A DNA stretch of 64,000 nt from Zygnema cylindricum (GCA_037447655.1 JBBHKE010001538.1:186001-250000); one strand, 5' to 3'; positions 35,501-45,356 are shown, counted from the first letter of the stretch. A program made the numbers and translations. Notes: generated by a model not told the origin, from the sequence alone.

Positions 35501-38500
35501 GCATACATTAAACTTGAGCAAACAATGGACAGTAAGTCATTGCGTACGTTTTCAGAAACTTAGGTGAGCAAAAGGTTCCATAACAATGGAGGATTATTTC
35601 CGTCTGCCTACCGTACTTCTCGCAACGTATCGTAGAATCCTCCAAAGACAATCAATTTGTGTTTCCAAAGAATCTGGTTTTACATATTTCCAATGAAAAA
35701 CGGGACAAAGAAGAACAAAAAATAAATGAAAAAAAGTATAACCAAAATCTGAACATAAATACGTGAATAAAACTGGAATTGGTATCAGCAAAAGACAAAA
35801 AAAAAACACGACGAACCGGAAGTAGTTGCAAGAACAACACCAGAAATGGCAACTGGACCATGAAGCGAAAGAGAAATTTCCACCTAAACCAAAACATATC
35901 AGGAACAAAAAAGGAAAGCGGAGACAAAAATAAAAACTAAACAGAAACACACACAAACACAATTGATGAGAGGATGGAGGATAGGAAACACCGGGGAACA
36001 CAAGCAAAATAAATAAATTAAAACAGGAAAAGGACATGAAAATGGGAACAAAAAGGAAAGGGAATAAAAAAGAGAAATCAAAGCCGGAACAGAAAGAAAC
36101 CAGAATGAGAAAAAAAACCATGAACAAAACAAAAACCAAAACGCAACACAAAAAATATAGACAAGAACAGACAAGATCTAGAAACAAACGGGCAGAAAAG
36201 AACACAAAAATAGAAACAAGAAAGTTAGTGGAGAACACGAACATACGCAAAACCATATCTAAAATAGCAAGAAAGACATAACTACAAATGGGAGTGAAAA
36301 AAAGGACCAGAAAAAGAACAGTAGAACAAACAGAAAGGTCACAGAAACAGAAATTGAAAAAAAAAAGACAAACCAAGAACGGCATAATCAGGTTTAGACA
36401 TGAAAACGAAAGAACACCAATACAAAACAAACTTCAAAATTCTTACATGGAGAAAAAAACAGGATCCAAAGCAGAAGCAGATTCAATCGGCATTAGAACA
36501 AGGAGGACAAAAACCAAAATCGGACCCAAAATCAGGTTCCTACAATATTTGGAAAATAGCAAGACCAGGAAACAGAGGGAGGGCTAAGCAATATCCCAAA
36601 CAGAGGGAGGGCTTAGCAATATCCCAAACAGAGGAACCAGAATAAGAATCAGTAAAATCCAGAAATCAACAGGGACCACAAATCAGAACAAATACCATGC
36701 GATGTCCGGAACGAGGGCTGGGTCCCCCCTTCAGTTGTATTTGTTCCCATGTGTTGGATTGTACATCGAACCGCCATAAATCCTGAAAAGGTAAACATAA
36801 AGTCAAATCAGAAACATAAACCAGAAACAGATCCTTCTGCAAAGAAAAAGAGAACCAACACAGGTATCGATTGCCCTGAGGAAGGAAACTCACCTCAAAA
36901 CAGAGGCCTTGGATAACAAACAAAGACACACATGCTTAATAATCCATAATAAAATTAAGCATGGTTACACATCACAGCAAAAAAAAAAAAGCAGAAAGAA
37001 CAAATTTAACAAAAGTCCTCGAAGAGAAAAAGAGGGCAATTAGACGAAGGTACTATTACGGGATCCAAACAAAAATATGTCTTTTCAAATCAGAACAGAT
37101 AAAATAAACATAGCCATATTAAAGATTGATGACTTGTCGGCCCAATTGTAAACATCAAACCGGTTGAGAGTCGGCACCGAACAAATTTGTGGAACTGCAA
37201 TAGAGTAAACAGTATATATCGAAAGGAGAAGAAAGGAGGAAAGGAGGAAGAAAATCAAATGCAAATTTGAAAGATGCTAACAAAATAATTGGGAAAGGGA
37301 AGGAATGAAAAGATAGAGAAAAAGAGATAGAGAAAAGGATAATGCGAACCTTATAGTGATGGAAGCGCTCCTGATTTGGAGATGTAAATTCTCCTCCTGC
37401 GATTTCACACACCACATTATGCAAACTAAGATAACATAGAAACTAGACAGTTATTAAACAAAAAGGTATGAAAAACCACAATAAAATTGCCAGAAACATG
37501 TCACAAACATCACGCGCAAGAAAAGTGCCGAGTCTAGAAGCTATACAGAAAAGAAATTCCTTGAATTTTATAAATTATTAAAGGGATTCGGGTTTTGGTA
37601 TCCTGCAAAACTTCACCAAAGATATAAAGGTTCTGTAAAGCCTCACCAAATATAAAAAGGTGCCCTTTCCATGCAACTGCCTGGTGAGCGCTTCGTGGAG
37701 GAGGACTGTTGGGACTGGAGACATGCTTCCAATCTCCTTTTTCTGTGTTGTAACGGTACAGGTCGCCATAGACATATGTCTTCAAAGAACAAAAGGAAAA
37801 GAAGGGAGGAATAGAGAGGAAATAGGTCCTGACTTCTGACGAATTAGCACCTTTGTTGTAAAATTTAGAATGGTGGGGAAGAGAGAGGAAAAGGGAAAAG
37901 GAGGGAGGGAAGAAGTGTCCAAGCGATGTTTTACAGCATACGAAGTTACCGGACATATTGACAGGTTAAACCAAATGCTTTTAATCTATATTCAAGTTCC
38001 ACAGTCTATTGCAGAAAGAAAAAGTACTATGCTATTCTACAAGGGGAAAAATCCAGCAATTGTTTTCCACTGTGGCACCTTTCAGTATTTCTAGTTTTTC
38101 AATGTCCAACTGAAAATGAGAATGACATAGAACTCACTTTGTCGCCGTTGTAGTACTCTCCTCCGTAAAGAATCAGTTCAGTTTCTTTGAGAGGATTCAC
38201 AGTGACCTGGCAACAACACATCCAAAGCCAGGACATAATAAAATTTGTTTTTTTATGTCAATTAACTTTCCCCTAGAAAAGAGCACGTATCTCGACAGCC
38301 AGATAAGGCCGCAGCCAGAATTGGGACCAGCAATGGCGAGAGAAAGGAAGAAGGCGTCAGAAAGATACACAGACGAGATGGCGGTGGAGGGAGATGGAGA
38401 ACTTCAGAAGCAGAGGGAAAGGAGGACGAAACAGAAAGGCAAAGGCAAAGGAAAAAGGAAAAGGCAAAGGCAGAGAAGAGACACAAATCTAGTAACAGGA

Positions 38501-41477
38501 AGAGACAAGGGACAGGAAGAAAGAGAGAGAAACAGAGGGTACGGGATCAGGGGAGGGGAAGACACATTTTAAGAATCGGAGAAAGTCCATGCCCAGTGTC
38601 CTCTGGGGTTTACATTTTTAAACTAGCTGGTCCATAACATTCAAAGTAGACAATGTGTTTCTAGAGCCATCGGATATGTTCAGACAAGAGGAAGTATGCT
38701 TACAGAGCAGTTGCATCTAACAGAAGGTGCAGGAGAATTCTCATCCACTTGCACTTCGAACTTTTTTGCCGCCTCTTTCTGAATTTTTGCCTGGTCAAAA
38801 CCAAATCCCTCGCCAAAATCGATTCTGGTTGAGACTTTGGTAATCAATTTTGGTTATCAAAGTTGCACTTTCCGATTTCTTTTCCAAAATTGCTTTGAGG
38901 TTATATGCATGTTTGTATGTTACAACCATTGGTATACTTATCTATTTATATGGGCAGTACACCGACCTCTGTAAATACACTTCATTCTATAGTCAGTTTA
39001 GACTATAGTAAGGTTAGTGACTTCAGGGCTCACAAATGAACTGATGTGGATCACAGTACTTACCCGTGGCTCTCCATATTAACTACAGTAAAGAGTGTGG
39101 TCTGAACCCAGCGTGTTTGATCATAGTAGTGTGATTCAAAACGATTCAGATAAACAAGTTTTTAGCAACCAAGGGAGGAACAAATTGAGAATCGAAGGGG
39201 AAGGTAGAGCGACCAAGAGACAGGGTAACAACCTAATACTAAGCTGGCAATAGCAGTTTTTTTCCTCCTTTAATTGGATGATATAAACTAAGTGATAAAA
39301 ACTTTCCTACAATTTGAGGTACAAATTAAATTATATTTTTTCACTTAGATAGCTTGTACATGGACGTTTCTCCATGTAGCATAATGATAACGATTTACTG
39401 CATAATCTAAAACCATAGTCACCAATACTAGTTTTTCCTTGGAAACAAATACCAGGTATTCGGCTTTGTCTGAACATTATTCCAAATGACAATCCTTTTG
39501 ACACTTCAGGCTTTTGTTCGAAGAAGATGTCGTAGAATTCGTTTTCCATAAGGACAACATTCTCTTGTGCCACAAGAAACACAACTTAATTATTCGAAGT
39601 TAACGTTTTGTCTTCTAAGAAAAAAAACGCCAAAAAAAGTATCACGAAATACCAGAAACAAACGGGTCCGAACTTTGCCAAATATCCTTTGCCGAATACT
39701 TTCAAATGGCGAATATTCTTAAAAGGAATGCAGTGACTTCGTTTTAAACGGGTGTAAGTAACACCATTAACTATATGTCAAAAACAAAGGTTGAATGTAG
39801 ACATAAGCTGTTCCTTTAGATCTATGATTTGTAAGTATATGGAGCTTATGGAAATGAAAGTTTAGATCTACAGCAAACATTCAGGGGTCTTAAGTTTTCC
39901 TTTCTGTAAAAAATGAGTATTGATAAAATTTATTATGGACACTTTAAAACGATGCTTTAAGCAATGATACGCTTCTTCTTAAAAGAACATAAATCATTTG
40001 TTTGATGACAACGCGTAAAACAGCAATAACAACAAACAACAGTTGAATCGAAGCAAGACCGAGCATCACTTATAAAGAAATTTAGAGGACTCGTGCATTT
40101 TGCGAACCTTCGAGCCATATAGTGCAATAAACTATGTTTCTCTAAGCGGGTCAGTAACATCTACATAAACACTAGAAATGCCTAAAAAGATGAGGCATTT
40201 TCCTATCCAGTCAATTACTATGACAAAACTAAAATAAATAATTTTTCCAACTACCAAACACTTACATTATCAACACAGCTAATCTTAATGGCCATAAATG
40301 ACGAATTCCAGTGTTAAATATGGAGTCACATGTTCCAACTAAGTCTTATACTTATAAGGTACATACAAATTAAATTACACGCGTGTTACACGGTCATGAT
40401 ATACCCAGGTTTGAGTCAGAGTGGATCACAGGTATTTTCTGGTATTTGATACTATTGGTTTCGGAATTTTTAAAACCTCTCAAAGATTGAACTATGAGCA
40501 AAAGAGTTAATCAAATGTCAAATAATAGGTTCTTGCGGTAGGATAAAAAAAGGTAGAGGGACCAAGATTTGCAGAAGTGAGGTGCAGGGTGGCAGTAGGT
40601 GGCAAGAAAAGAGAAAGGGAGAGAGAGAGAGAGAGAGTTGCATTATGGCTAGATGTTTCTTAGAGTGCCGAAACTAGAGTTATCATAAATGTTAAGAAAC
40701 GTTGTGTACTTTCAAATGAAGTTCTTGAACTTGATAAGGTCATAGAAATGTCTTGAATACGCTGCACGATATATATCCTGTAGTTTGTAATCCAAAAATT
40801 TAGTAATTATTTTAAGCACTATGATTTACAAGCATGCAAAAATGTTCCTTCCTGCGAAACATCACAGGTTGTCGTTAGTGTTGATGCAAAAGTCGACTTT
40901 CACGTTGGTTTATAAAACATAGTTGTCTTAAAAAAGGCGCCCTTGACTTTCCATTTGTAGCTCGTGATTATAAATCCAGCAATTATCCAATCAAAACAAC
41001 TAGAAAAAGCGATTCAATTGAAATTGGTACTGATGAATGGTTTACAGAATGTATGCATAGAAAATTTGTGCATAATATCTTGTACAAGATTTATTCCTCT
41101 TCGTCGCCTAGCCCCTCTCCTCCTCCCCTTCATTCTTTTTCTCCGACCTCCCGACGAACTATCCTCACAATATATTTATTGTACAATAATCAACAAAAAA
41201 AATTGAATTTACCAGCATATGCTTAATTCTTTTGTTGATAATGGAAGCTGACGGATTAAACAATTATGAGAGAGATCAAATTACCAACAAATTTTAATAG
41301 ACCAACTTAGACAAGAATGTACAACCTTACCAAAATGGCATCAATGTCATCCTCTCCGCCTTTGCTATCCTGCTTATCTTCTCGACGCCCTCGCTTCTCC
41401 TCCGCTTTTGCCGTTTTTCGTTCCGTTTTCTCTCGTCCTTTCCCAGGCTTTTTCTTTTCTTTGCCTTTCTTTCCCAT
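21575..41477 (-). CDS. KLHDC4: Kelch-repeat protein with C-terminal DUF4110 (KLHDC4/Kel3 family), 19 exons
   Basis: Exons (minus): 41477-41331, 38790-38704, 38206-38138, 37779-37647, 37396-37350, 36782-36696, 35673-35612, 34882-34840, 34439-34359, 32698-32582, 26990-26885, 26340-26237, 25926-25579, 25016-24798, 24349-24236, 23515-23372, 22422-22321, 22013-21945, 21670-21575. Every intron is GT-AG and phases join without a stop, giving 724 codons. Residues 1-49 are Lys-rich (MGKKGKEKKK). About 75-360 is a kelch propeller with blades marked by LILYGGEYYNG, LFIFGGEF, LIVFGGFYDTLREV, VFLYGGYF and VIFFGGVVD, each with a PSPRSGHRM-type motif; a further blade (LFLYGGMMEIGD) lies within the acidic section, about 361-640. 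The C-terminal PGETLREFFARTSMHWQ is the DUF4110 core. It resembles plant kelch proteins closely and probably mediates protein binding; its exact function is not established. Intron 10 holds a 5-kb antisense Copia element. Confidence 0.93.
23560..24170. repeat. CATCCA/CATCAAA-type degenerate repeat in kelch intron 15
   Basis: The plus strand is almost free of G and dominated by CATCCACCATCC, CATCAAACATC and AAAATC words at irregular 6-14 bp spacing. There are no exons here, because exons 15 and 16 join in frame across it. Confidence 0.75.
27022..27343. repeat. GGGGAGA polypurine repeat in kelch intron 10, target of the Copia insertion
   Basis: GGGGAGA and AGAGGAGAGG units run up to the Copia TSD (GAGGG, 27344-27348), and purine sequence resumes after the second TSD copy at 32406. 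On the sense strand of the kelch gene this is CT-rich and lies just downstream of exon 10 and upstream of exon 11. Confidence 0.9.
27349..27767 (+). repeat. 5' LTR of the intact Copia element
   Basis: The 3' boundary is fixed by comparison with the 3' LTR, where CAATA is followed by the TSD GAGGG. It contains the gag-pol start codon 18 nt before its end. A short inverted repeat, GTCAGAC...GTCTGAC, within it could form a hairpin in the transcript. Confidence 0.93.
27750..31994 (+). CDS. Copia gag-pol polyprotein (1414 residues)
   Basis: A single frame holds Gag with a CCHC knuckle (CRYCRAPDHVIDAC, from residue 221), aspartic protease (DSGA at about 360), and integrase with its HHCC zinc site (HLRYGH at about 495, CSGC) and D-D-E triad (HSDLCGP about 558, RTDNGGEY about 621, NGVSERYN about 657). 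RT follows with YVDD at about 1097, then RNase H ending SSAGLRF. The first six codons lie in the 5' LTR. Although no stop interrupts the frame, the stretch from about 31473 to the 8-G run at 31554-31561 is read out of frame with the family: the expected RNase H core with its first catalytic Asp appears in a neighbouring frame. Two opposite indels, or sequencing errors, would explain this. RNase H is therefore probably damaged. Confidence 0.93.
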   Translation: MTSHSIGYGPFPVSSNTVAKFNGTDFYGWKFQIEHLFRREKLWSVISGSEGEPSDAAAKSAWLVRNEEAHSRLVLALEPSQLDLIRDATSAHGAWTLLSTAYENKSWSNKLLLRRQLNTAQKNPAESIQVYVNSIKSIAGRLKTVGAAVTDEDIISAILGGLPASYSAFMFSIDNSSTAVTIPSLTAGLVHEETKHNFSPIPGVALATFPPSNRNAKNSSCRYCRAPDHVIDACPILKRKHDRQGNYGRPAGRGQNAGRSIYSGQASAADAIQPSANATFVQTNPFAQSTLHGQQHVADHFPLPSTPYPQYVYGQQSPNLELPNPTPTNPYVHPSSDFGYALQTTSSLDSADSTNSWIVDSGASHHLSYRSDWFTTISPLCPPMMILLGNNAALTATHFGQIHTPSTLDPHLSITLSHVLLVPGLKKHLFSVGAALHQGATAVFSKTNVKFFSTTDRTVGLGVKTGSIYTLCHFSTVGSCNIATPLASSTLSKWHLRYGHLSQSGLHQLQNDLVTGLEPFTDKKLIFCSGCIEGKLSRPSFPSSTSKTSNPLQLIHSDLCGPMSTPSPTGALYFVTFIDDATRYTYLYPLRRKSETFQKFTEYKALVENSLSCRIKTLRTDNGGEYFSNEFSSFLAANGISHQSTTPHTPQQNGVSERYNRTLLNMARSMLHYAGLPTTFWAESVSTANYIRNRCPTSVLPVTPYEAWHATKPDVSHLRIFGCEAWIKNLTPAGKWQSRAKNGVLVGYSTESKAYRIWLTKERQVVLSRDVTFNETPLLKIHDAITTLPTPTSPPSPHFFPISSASSDPISVILPLTPPKLLSLPSSTLTRSLSGFLHPSTPSPLTRTISDPYSLSPILPTETPYKIPPSAPALRRSDRLQAHNLHHGAANSATISTIPVPLTFSAAMAGPQAVEWKAATDSEFSSLLRNGTWRLTSLPPGRKVIGSKWVFRVKTKSDGTLDRFKARFVAKGFLQKEGVDFTETYAPVAKFTSIRILLSLAAAHDWHVHHMDVQTAFLYGTLTEEIFLQQPEGYVSPGSEHLVCRLLKSLYGLKQAPRVWNKHLEAILLREGFSKLDADFGLFIRGASDKLVLLVIYVDDLLLAGPSLSLIHLVKTMLNTHFSMTDLGEVEYCLGVFVGRDRPSRTLYLSQEKYIGEVLARFSMADCTPISTPLDPNVKLSKNSGGPVPRDIHDQYRSIVGSLMYAMTGTRPDIAVAVGQLSQFVSNPTSDHLLAAKRVLHTFRERSLSNSPSPAPLLQLSSATATPTGGGDLDSRRSTTGVCFSLGSALVSWASKKQPTVALSSTEAEYMSATHATKEALWLRSLLLNLQFCPSSATVIFCDSQGALALMNNPIHHRRTKHIDIQYHFTRDAIAAGTVIFHHCPTNLQMADFLTKALPRPQFEAHRSSAGLRF
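27768..27778 (+). promoter_or_regulatory. Primer-binding site complementary to the initiator tRNA-Met anticodon loop
   Basis: GGTTATGGGCC follows the LTR without a gap and is the exact 11-nt complement of GGCCCAUAACC, the anticodon-loop sequence conserved in eukaryotic initiator tRNA-Met. This is the half-tRNA priming site type of Drosophila copia, Ty5 and Osser; usual plant Copia elements instead have TGGTATCAGAGC. It also encodes Gly-Tyr-Gly-Pro of Gag. Confidence 0.8.
31993..32007 (+). promoter_or_regulatory. Polypurine tract of the intact Copia element
   Basis: AGCAAAGCGGGGGGG directly precedes the 3' LTR and overlaps the end of the stop codon. This is the position and composition expected for plus-strand priming. 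Confidence 0.8.
32008..32405 (+). repeat. 3' LTR of the intact Copia element
   Basis: It matches the 5' LTR over its full length except for a 23-nt deletion after TTGCCCTTT, a 2-nt insertion and three substitutions. It carries its own copy of the gag ATG (32388), which would read into flanking intron sequence. Confidence 0.95.
32406..32573. repeat. Polypurine / GA dinucleotide repeat beside the exon 10 donor
   Basis: G/A-only sequence ends in a pure GA run (about 32518-32573) that lies only 8 bp from the exon 10 donor. On the sense strand the intron therefore begins GTCAGCTG followed by a long CT run. Confidence 0.93.
33140..34128. repeat. Long polypyrimidine (plus strand) region in kelch intron 9
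   Basis: About 1 kb of C/T-rich sequence with CCTCTCTC, CCCTCCTC and TTCTCCCC words, broken by two short AT patches near 33590 and 33720. On the gene's sense strand it is purine-rich, the opposite polarity to intron 10. Open frames through it have no domains. Confidence 0.85.
35674..36695. other. A-rich intron 6 of the kelch gene
   Basis: The plus strand is A-rich with AAAAACCAAAA and AGAACAA words. The 278-codon Phe/Leu/Cys-rich minus-strand frame covering it and exon 7 (35594-36430) is a composition artefact: exons 6 and 7 splice in frame across it. A 23-bp near-duplication (CAGAGGGAGGGCT) lies at about 36574-36620. Confidence 0.6.
37611..37660 (-). repeat. Tandemly duplicated 5' splice site at the end of kelch exon 4
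   Basis: On the minus strand, a 30-nt unit containing the exon end (TTTG), its donor (GTGAGG) and an acceptor-like CTTTACAG is repeated as TTTG, GTGAAG and TTTTGCAG. The first donor (37646) gives the conserved join LFIFG-GEFTSP. The second would add exactly ten codons in frame. Confidence 0.8.
38791..41330. other. Intron 1 of the kelch gene
   Basis: A 2.5-kb AT-rich intron with a short GA run near 40618-40636. I see no exon, RNA gene or bounded transposon in it. Confidence 0.6.
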
Positions 41478-42360
41478 TTTTCCAAAACTTAACCGTTATT
41501 CTAGCTTTAGCTCTAACTCAAACACAGCTCTAAACTTAGAATAAACAAACAAACATACAACTCTTTTCGTGAATTTTGTGATGACAACCTAATTTTCAAT
41601 GTAAAACCCTAAAAACCGTGGGCAATAAGCCTAGGCTTAGCAGCAATAGAACACAGGGGATGTTGTAGTCCTGACTTCCTCTCCAAACTTTTCCAGAAAA
41701 CCTAAATTAGAAAGTACACTGCTAAATCAAACCACAATTCTCGTACGGACTATTTTTTAGTCCTATCCCTAAACTCCCATCCCGAAGTTTAATCTTAACC
41801 ATAAACCCTAATACTTGAGCCAATATTCGGATAAATGGCGATAGACAGTACAATATGGGCTGTCCTGTTTTTACACAGCATAGCGTTAGCAAACCTGTAA
41901 ATGGAGAAAACTGACAATGCCGAAACTTGTCAGTCTATAGAAGCTCAAAGTTCACACCTTTTCAGTTTTTTAATTCTCAATGACATCCTTGTCCTTAAGC
42001 TCCCATTGCATTATCATCACTCAAGATATTTTGTGTTGAGGAATAAGTATTGAGTTTTTAAGAGAAGTTCAAGATTGTGAAGTTAAAACTGGTGTGAACC
42101 ATGAAAGAATAGGTTGAAACGTTACAACTTGATTGTTTAAACGACTCCAGTTTTCTTGTTTCGGTTGCATCGTTGCTAGGTACCGTAACCCAAGTTTGTG
42201 AACAGGTCAACAGGGTCGATGTCATGGGTAAACAGAACGAAAATCGGAAACCGATACGAAACATATGCCAAGTGTGTAACATCGTCCGCGCTTCTGCCCA
42301 TTGAGTTGGACGAATCGATTCTTTGGCGCGATCAAGTTAAGGGCTTTGTTGAGTTTGTTC
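41478..42360. other. Upstream region of the kelch gene
   Basis: It should contain the promoter and 5' UTR of the minus-strand kelch gene. I see no clear TATA box and no other gene. It ends at the TSD of the hAT-like element at 42369. Confidence 0.4.
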
Positions 42361-42619
42361 GCTGTCGGCAGAGGTCGCAAACGGTCAACCGAAACCGTGA
42401 TCGACCGTTAAACGACCGCCAGCGACGGATCCGGAACGGATTCGGTTGCCAAATTTTGGGGGTCGGGCGGTTACGGTCGGTTGATTCACCAGGAAAAAAA
42501 AAACGGTCGGTTACGGTCGGTCAACCAAAAAACCAAAAAAAATGAAAATTTTGTACTGTCCCTATAATCCAACATTCTTGTACTTTGTACTCTTTGGCAT
42601 CGTGGAAGTACGTGACATC

Positions 42620-42905
42620 ACGATTAGCGTCGCAAATCTGACACGGTACTGTAGTAAGCTATTTATTTCGCAAATCAAAGGGAACGCGACAAAGCGTCGC
42701 AAATCTGACACGGTCGTACACTATTCATTTCGAAAATCTTAGGGAACGCGACAAAGCGTCGCAAATCTGACACGGTAGTCAATATTCATTTCGAAAATCT
42801 TAGGCAACGCGACAAAGCGTCGCAAATCTGACACAGTACAGTAGTACACTATTCATTTCGCGAATCTTAGGGAACGCGACAAAGCGTCGCAAATCTGACA
42901 AGGTA
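42620..42905. repeat. Expanded 61-67 bp tandem repeat inside family A copy 2
   Basis: GCGACAAAGCGTCGCAAATC recurs four times at 61, 61 and 67 bp spacing after a diverged first unit, separated by ACTATTCATTTCG. The homologous part of copy 1 has only about two units, so the array differs in copy number between insertions. Confidence 0.85.
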
Positions 42906-42910
42906 GTAAC

Positions 42911-44303
42911 TACACCGTGAATCGCTATTAGCGTGTTGGACGCTAATTGAGGTACCCTGTTTTTTTAGGCAAATTCTCAAATAGAATTAAACATTTTAAA
43001 TGTTTCTACACGTTATTTGAGGTAGCCCATTAAATAGGATTTATGACTCCAATAAAGTGCCATTATAAATAGTGTGGTGTACGGTATGTCAGAGACGTAC
43101 TTTTTTGTACTTTTTCAAGTAGAAAAGTACAGAAAAGATATTCACGCTGTCCCGTAGTCGCGCTAACATGTAATTGCGTAAATATTTTCCGGCATTCACG
43201 GATGTCAAAAAAACGCGACGGCGTACGATTTGAACAATTTCGTACATGCACATATTGTAGTGTGGAGATATTCTGCACCGAAATTTTTTACAAAGCAGTT
43301 TACAAATTATAATGTACGAAAAATTAGAATAAAAATTATTTCGAAAAAAAACGACATTCCCAATTAGCGTAAATAACGCTAATTGTTTCATTACGCTATC
43401 TATTTCATTACGCTAATAGCGATTCATGGTGTAGTGTTGTGTATCGGTAAGGATTTGCCGATAACCGATATGGGCCTTTTTTCGGGTATCCGATAATCGA
43501 TATATTGGTACGATATATCGATATCGGTCTTATCGCCGATAAGTAGCCGATAATATCGGGTACTTATCGGCGATAATGCCGATAACGATAGTTATCGACG
43601 ATAACTGTACGGACCGTACAGATAAATGTACGGCCTATACACTCAACTGTACGTCTTATTCTCCGGACGTACAAAAACTGTACGTCTTATTCTCCGGACG
43701 TACGGATCCAGTAAAAACGATGTACCTTTCACATCCGACGCCATGGCTTTGTCCCTTTATTCCTTGAGATCCACTGGGGACCTGCCACGTGTCAACCTGC
43801 CAGCTTTTTTGGCATAAGCTGCCAAAAGAGCCATTCCGGATGCTGGCGCTCACGCTGGCCGTCCGCTCTTGTTTTCTCATTCCAAGTCGTCCGTTCGATT
43901 TCGGCGGCACGCAGAATGTTATTTTGCGTCCGTTGTACTTTTGTGTGCGCCGTCCTTTTACAGTTCCATGTTCACCAGTTTTTGGTAAAATTACGTACAT
44001 CGCCGTAAAATTTTTGTCTAGTTAACCGGCCAACGTTTATATGCTGCGCTTTCCGTAATAAATTGCAGCTAAACGGTAACGGCACATATTTTTATACGTG
44101 GCATGCCACGCTATATAAAATCAATAAAATAATACAGTATGTTATAAAGTGCTATTGTATGCATACTATATATTTTTTAAGTTATCGCCGATATGGAATT
44201 TGTTGGTCCCAGACCGATATATCGGAATCTCTGACCGTTCGATAACCGATAACTATCGGTATCGGTGTTATCGCGATAAGTTTTTTACCGATACACAACA
44301 CTA
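42911..44303. mobile_element. hAT-like element, family B, copy 2 (nested in family A copy 2)
   Basis: It is flanked by the perfect 8-bp TSD GTAGTAAC (42903-42910 and 44304-44311); removing the element and one TSD restores the family A sequence seen at 19.3 kb. The right end, inverted, reads TAGTGTTGTGTATCGGTAA. The left end reads TA, then a 519-bp MITE plus TA, then GTGTTGTGTATCGG: the MITE has split the terminal repeat after its first two bases. Inside, CCGATA/TATCGG and GTACG repeats dominate. Confidence 0.85.
42913..43431. mobile_element. TA-flanked MITE, copy 3 (inserted in the terminus of family B)
   Basis: The ends CACCGTGAATCGCTATTAGC and (inverted) CACCATGAATCGCTATTAGC are flanked by TA at 42911-42912 and 43432-43433. 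The interior GTGTGGTGTACG...AGTAGAAAAGTAC block relates it to the copies at 16088 and 44619, with GCGTAAT-type instead of GAGTAAT-type subterminal repeats. Confidence 0.82.
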
Positions 44304-44618
44304 GTAGTAACACTATTCATTTCGCAAATCTTAGGTAACGCGACAAATCGTAATTATTGGCTTATTTCGTCGTACATTGATAAATTTTGTACTTTTTCGG
44401 TTACGGGCGGGCACGGTTAGTCGCGAAAAATCAAGATTCAGTTTTTTTTTTTTTCGTAAACGACGGTCGGTTAACGGTTAACAATTTTGGAGCGTGACAA
44501 AACTCGGTTGGGCGTCGGTTACTCAGATTTTGAAAAAAAAAAAACGGTCGGTTTCGGGTATGATTTTTTTTGACTTTTGCGACCTCTGGCTGTCGGCTTA
44601 TCTCGACGAATGACTGTA

Positions 44619-45196
44619 CACTGCGAATCGTAATTAGAGTAATGAAAAAATTAGAGTACAAAAACTAAAAAAAAAATTATAGTACAAAGACTAAAAAAAA
44701 ATAAGAGTAAAAAAACTAGAAAAAAAATTAGAGTAGAAAAACTAAAAAAAAAATTATAGTAATTAACGCTAATTTATGTGATAGAGCTTTTTCAACTATG
44801 AAGTTTACTCTAATTTATTTAAGTACTCTAATTTGGCACGCTAATATCCTCTACTGTAAATAAGGTATTCGTACAGAATTTGGCAAAACGTACAGTTTAT
44901 CGTCACTATGAGGTTTGCACTACGTGGTTTGTTAAAACGCAGTTACATAAAAGCGGCCTGTATTAAATCATTATTTGTACTTTTCTACTTAATAAAGTAC
45001 AGTTTTACACAGTCTGAACACCGTCCGTACTCCACACTATTTAAAACGAACCTATATTAGAATTAAAAACGCTTTTTAAGCTTTACCTTAAATGGAATAA
45101 TGAAAAAATTAGAATCGTTTACTCTATTTCTTGTGATAGAGTCGAAATTTTGAGCGACCGAATTAGAGTAAATTACTCTAATTACGATTCGCGGTG
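44619..45196. mobile_element. TA-flanked MITE, copy 2
   Basis: The ends CACTGCGAATCGTAATTAGA and the inverse of CACCGCGAATCG are flanked by TA (44617-44618, 45197-45198). The right part is the inverted match of 16088-16704. The left part has amplified AATTAGAGTA-AAAAACTA units of about 25 bp. Confidence 0.82.
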
Positions 45197-45242
45197 TACT
45201 ATACTATAGCTTATCTTCCTATTTTTTTGGCATGTGACTGCT

Positions 45243-45356
45243 CACAAGAGCTACAAAGATTTGGGAAGCATTTGTATCTTTGACGTAACCTACACTGCTC
45301 TCAAGAGCTGCAGAGATTTGGGAAGCATATGTATCTTTGACATAACCTACAGGCAG
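45243..45356 (-). repeat. 57-bp tandem duplication, in frame on the minus strand
   Basis: CAAGAGCTACAAAGATTTGG and CAAGAGCTGCAGAGATTTGG begin two 57-bp copies. On the minus strand they read as two 19-residue repeats starting VGYVKDT. No gene containing them was recognised. Confidence 0.6.

Larger units (their letters stand above)
42369..44588. mobile_element. hAT-like element, family A, copy 2 (carries nested B and MITE insertions)
   Basis: The ends CAGAGGTCGCAAA and its inverse are flanked by the perfect 8-bp TSD GCTGTCGG (42361-42368 and 44589-44596). The outer parts match copy 1 (19035-19653) in inverted orientation, including the CGGTCGG subterminal repeats. Family B plus a MITE occupy 42911-44303; without them and one TSD copy the element is about 820 bp. 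Confidence 0.88.

Noticed and set aside
35594-36430. 278-codon hydrophobic minus-strand frame resembling a membrane protein
   Set aside because: It spans kelch exon 7 and A-rich intron 6; the Phe/Leu/Cys content comes from T-rich sense-strand DNA and no family is recognisable.
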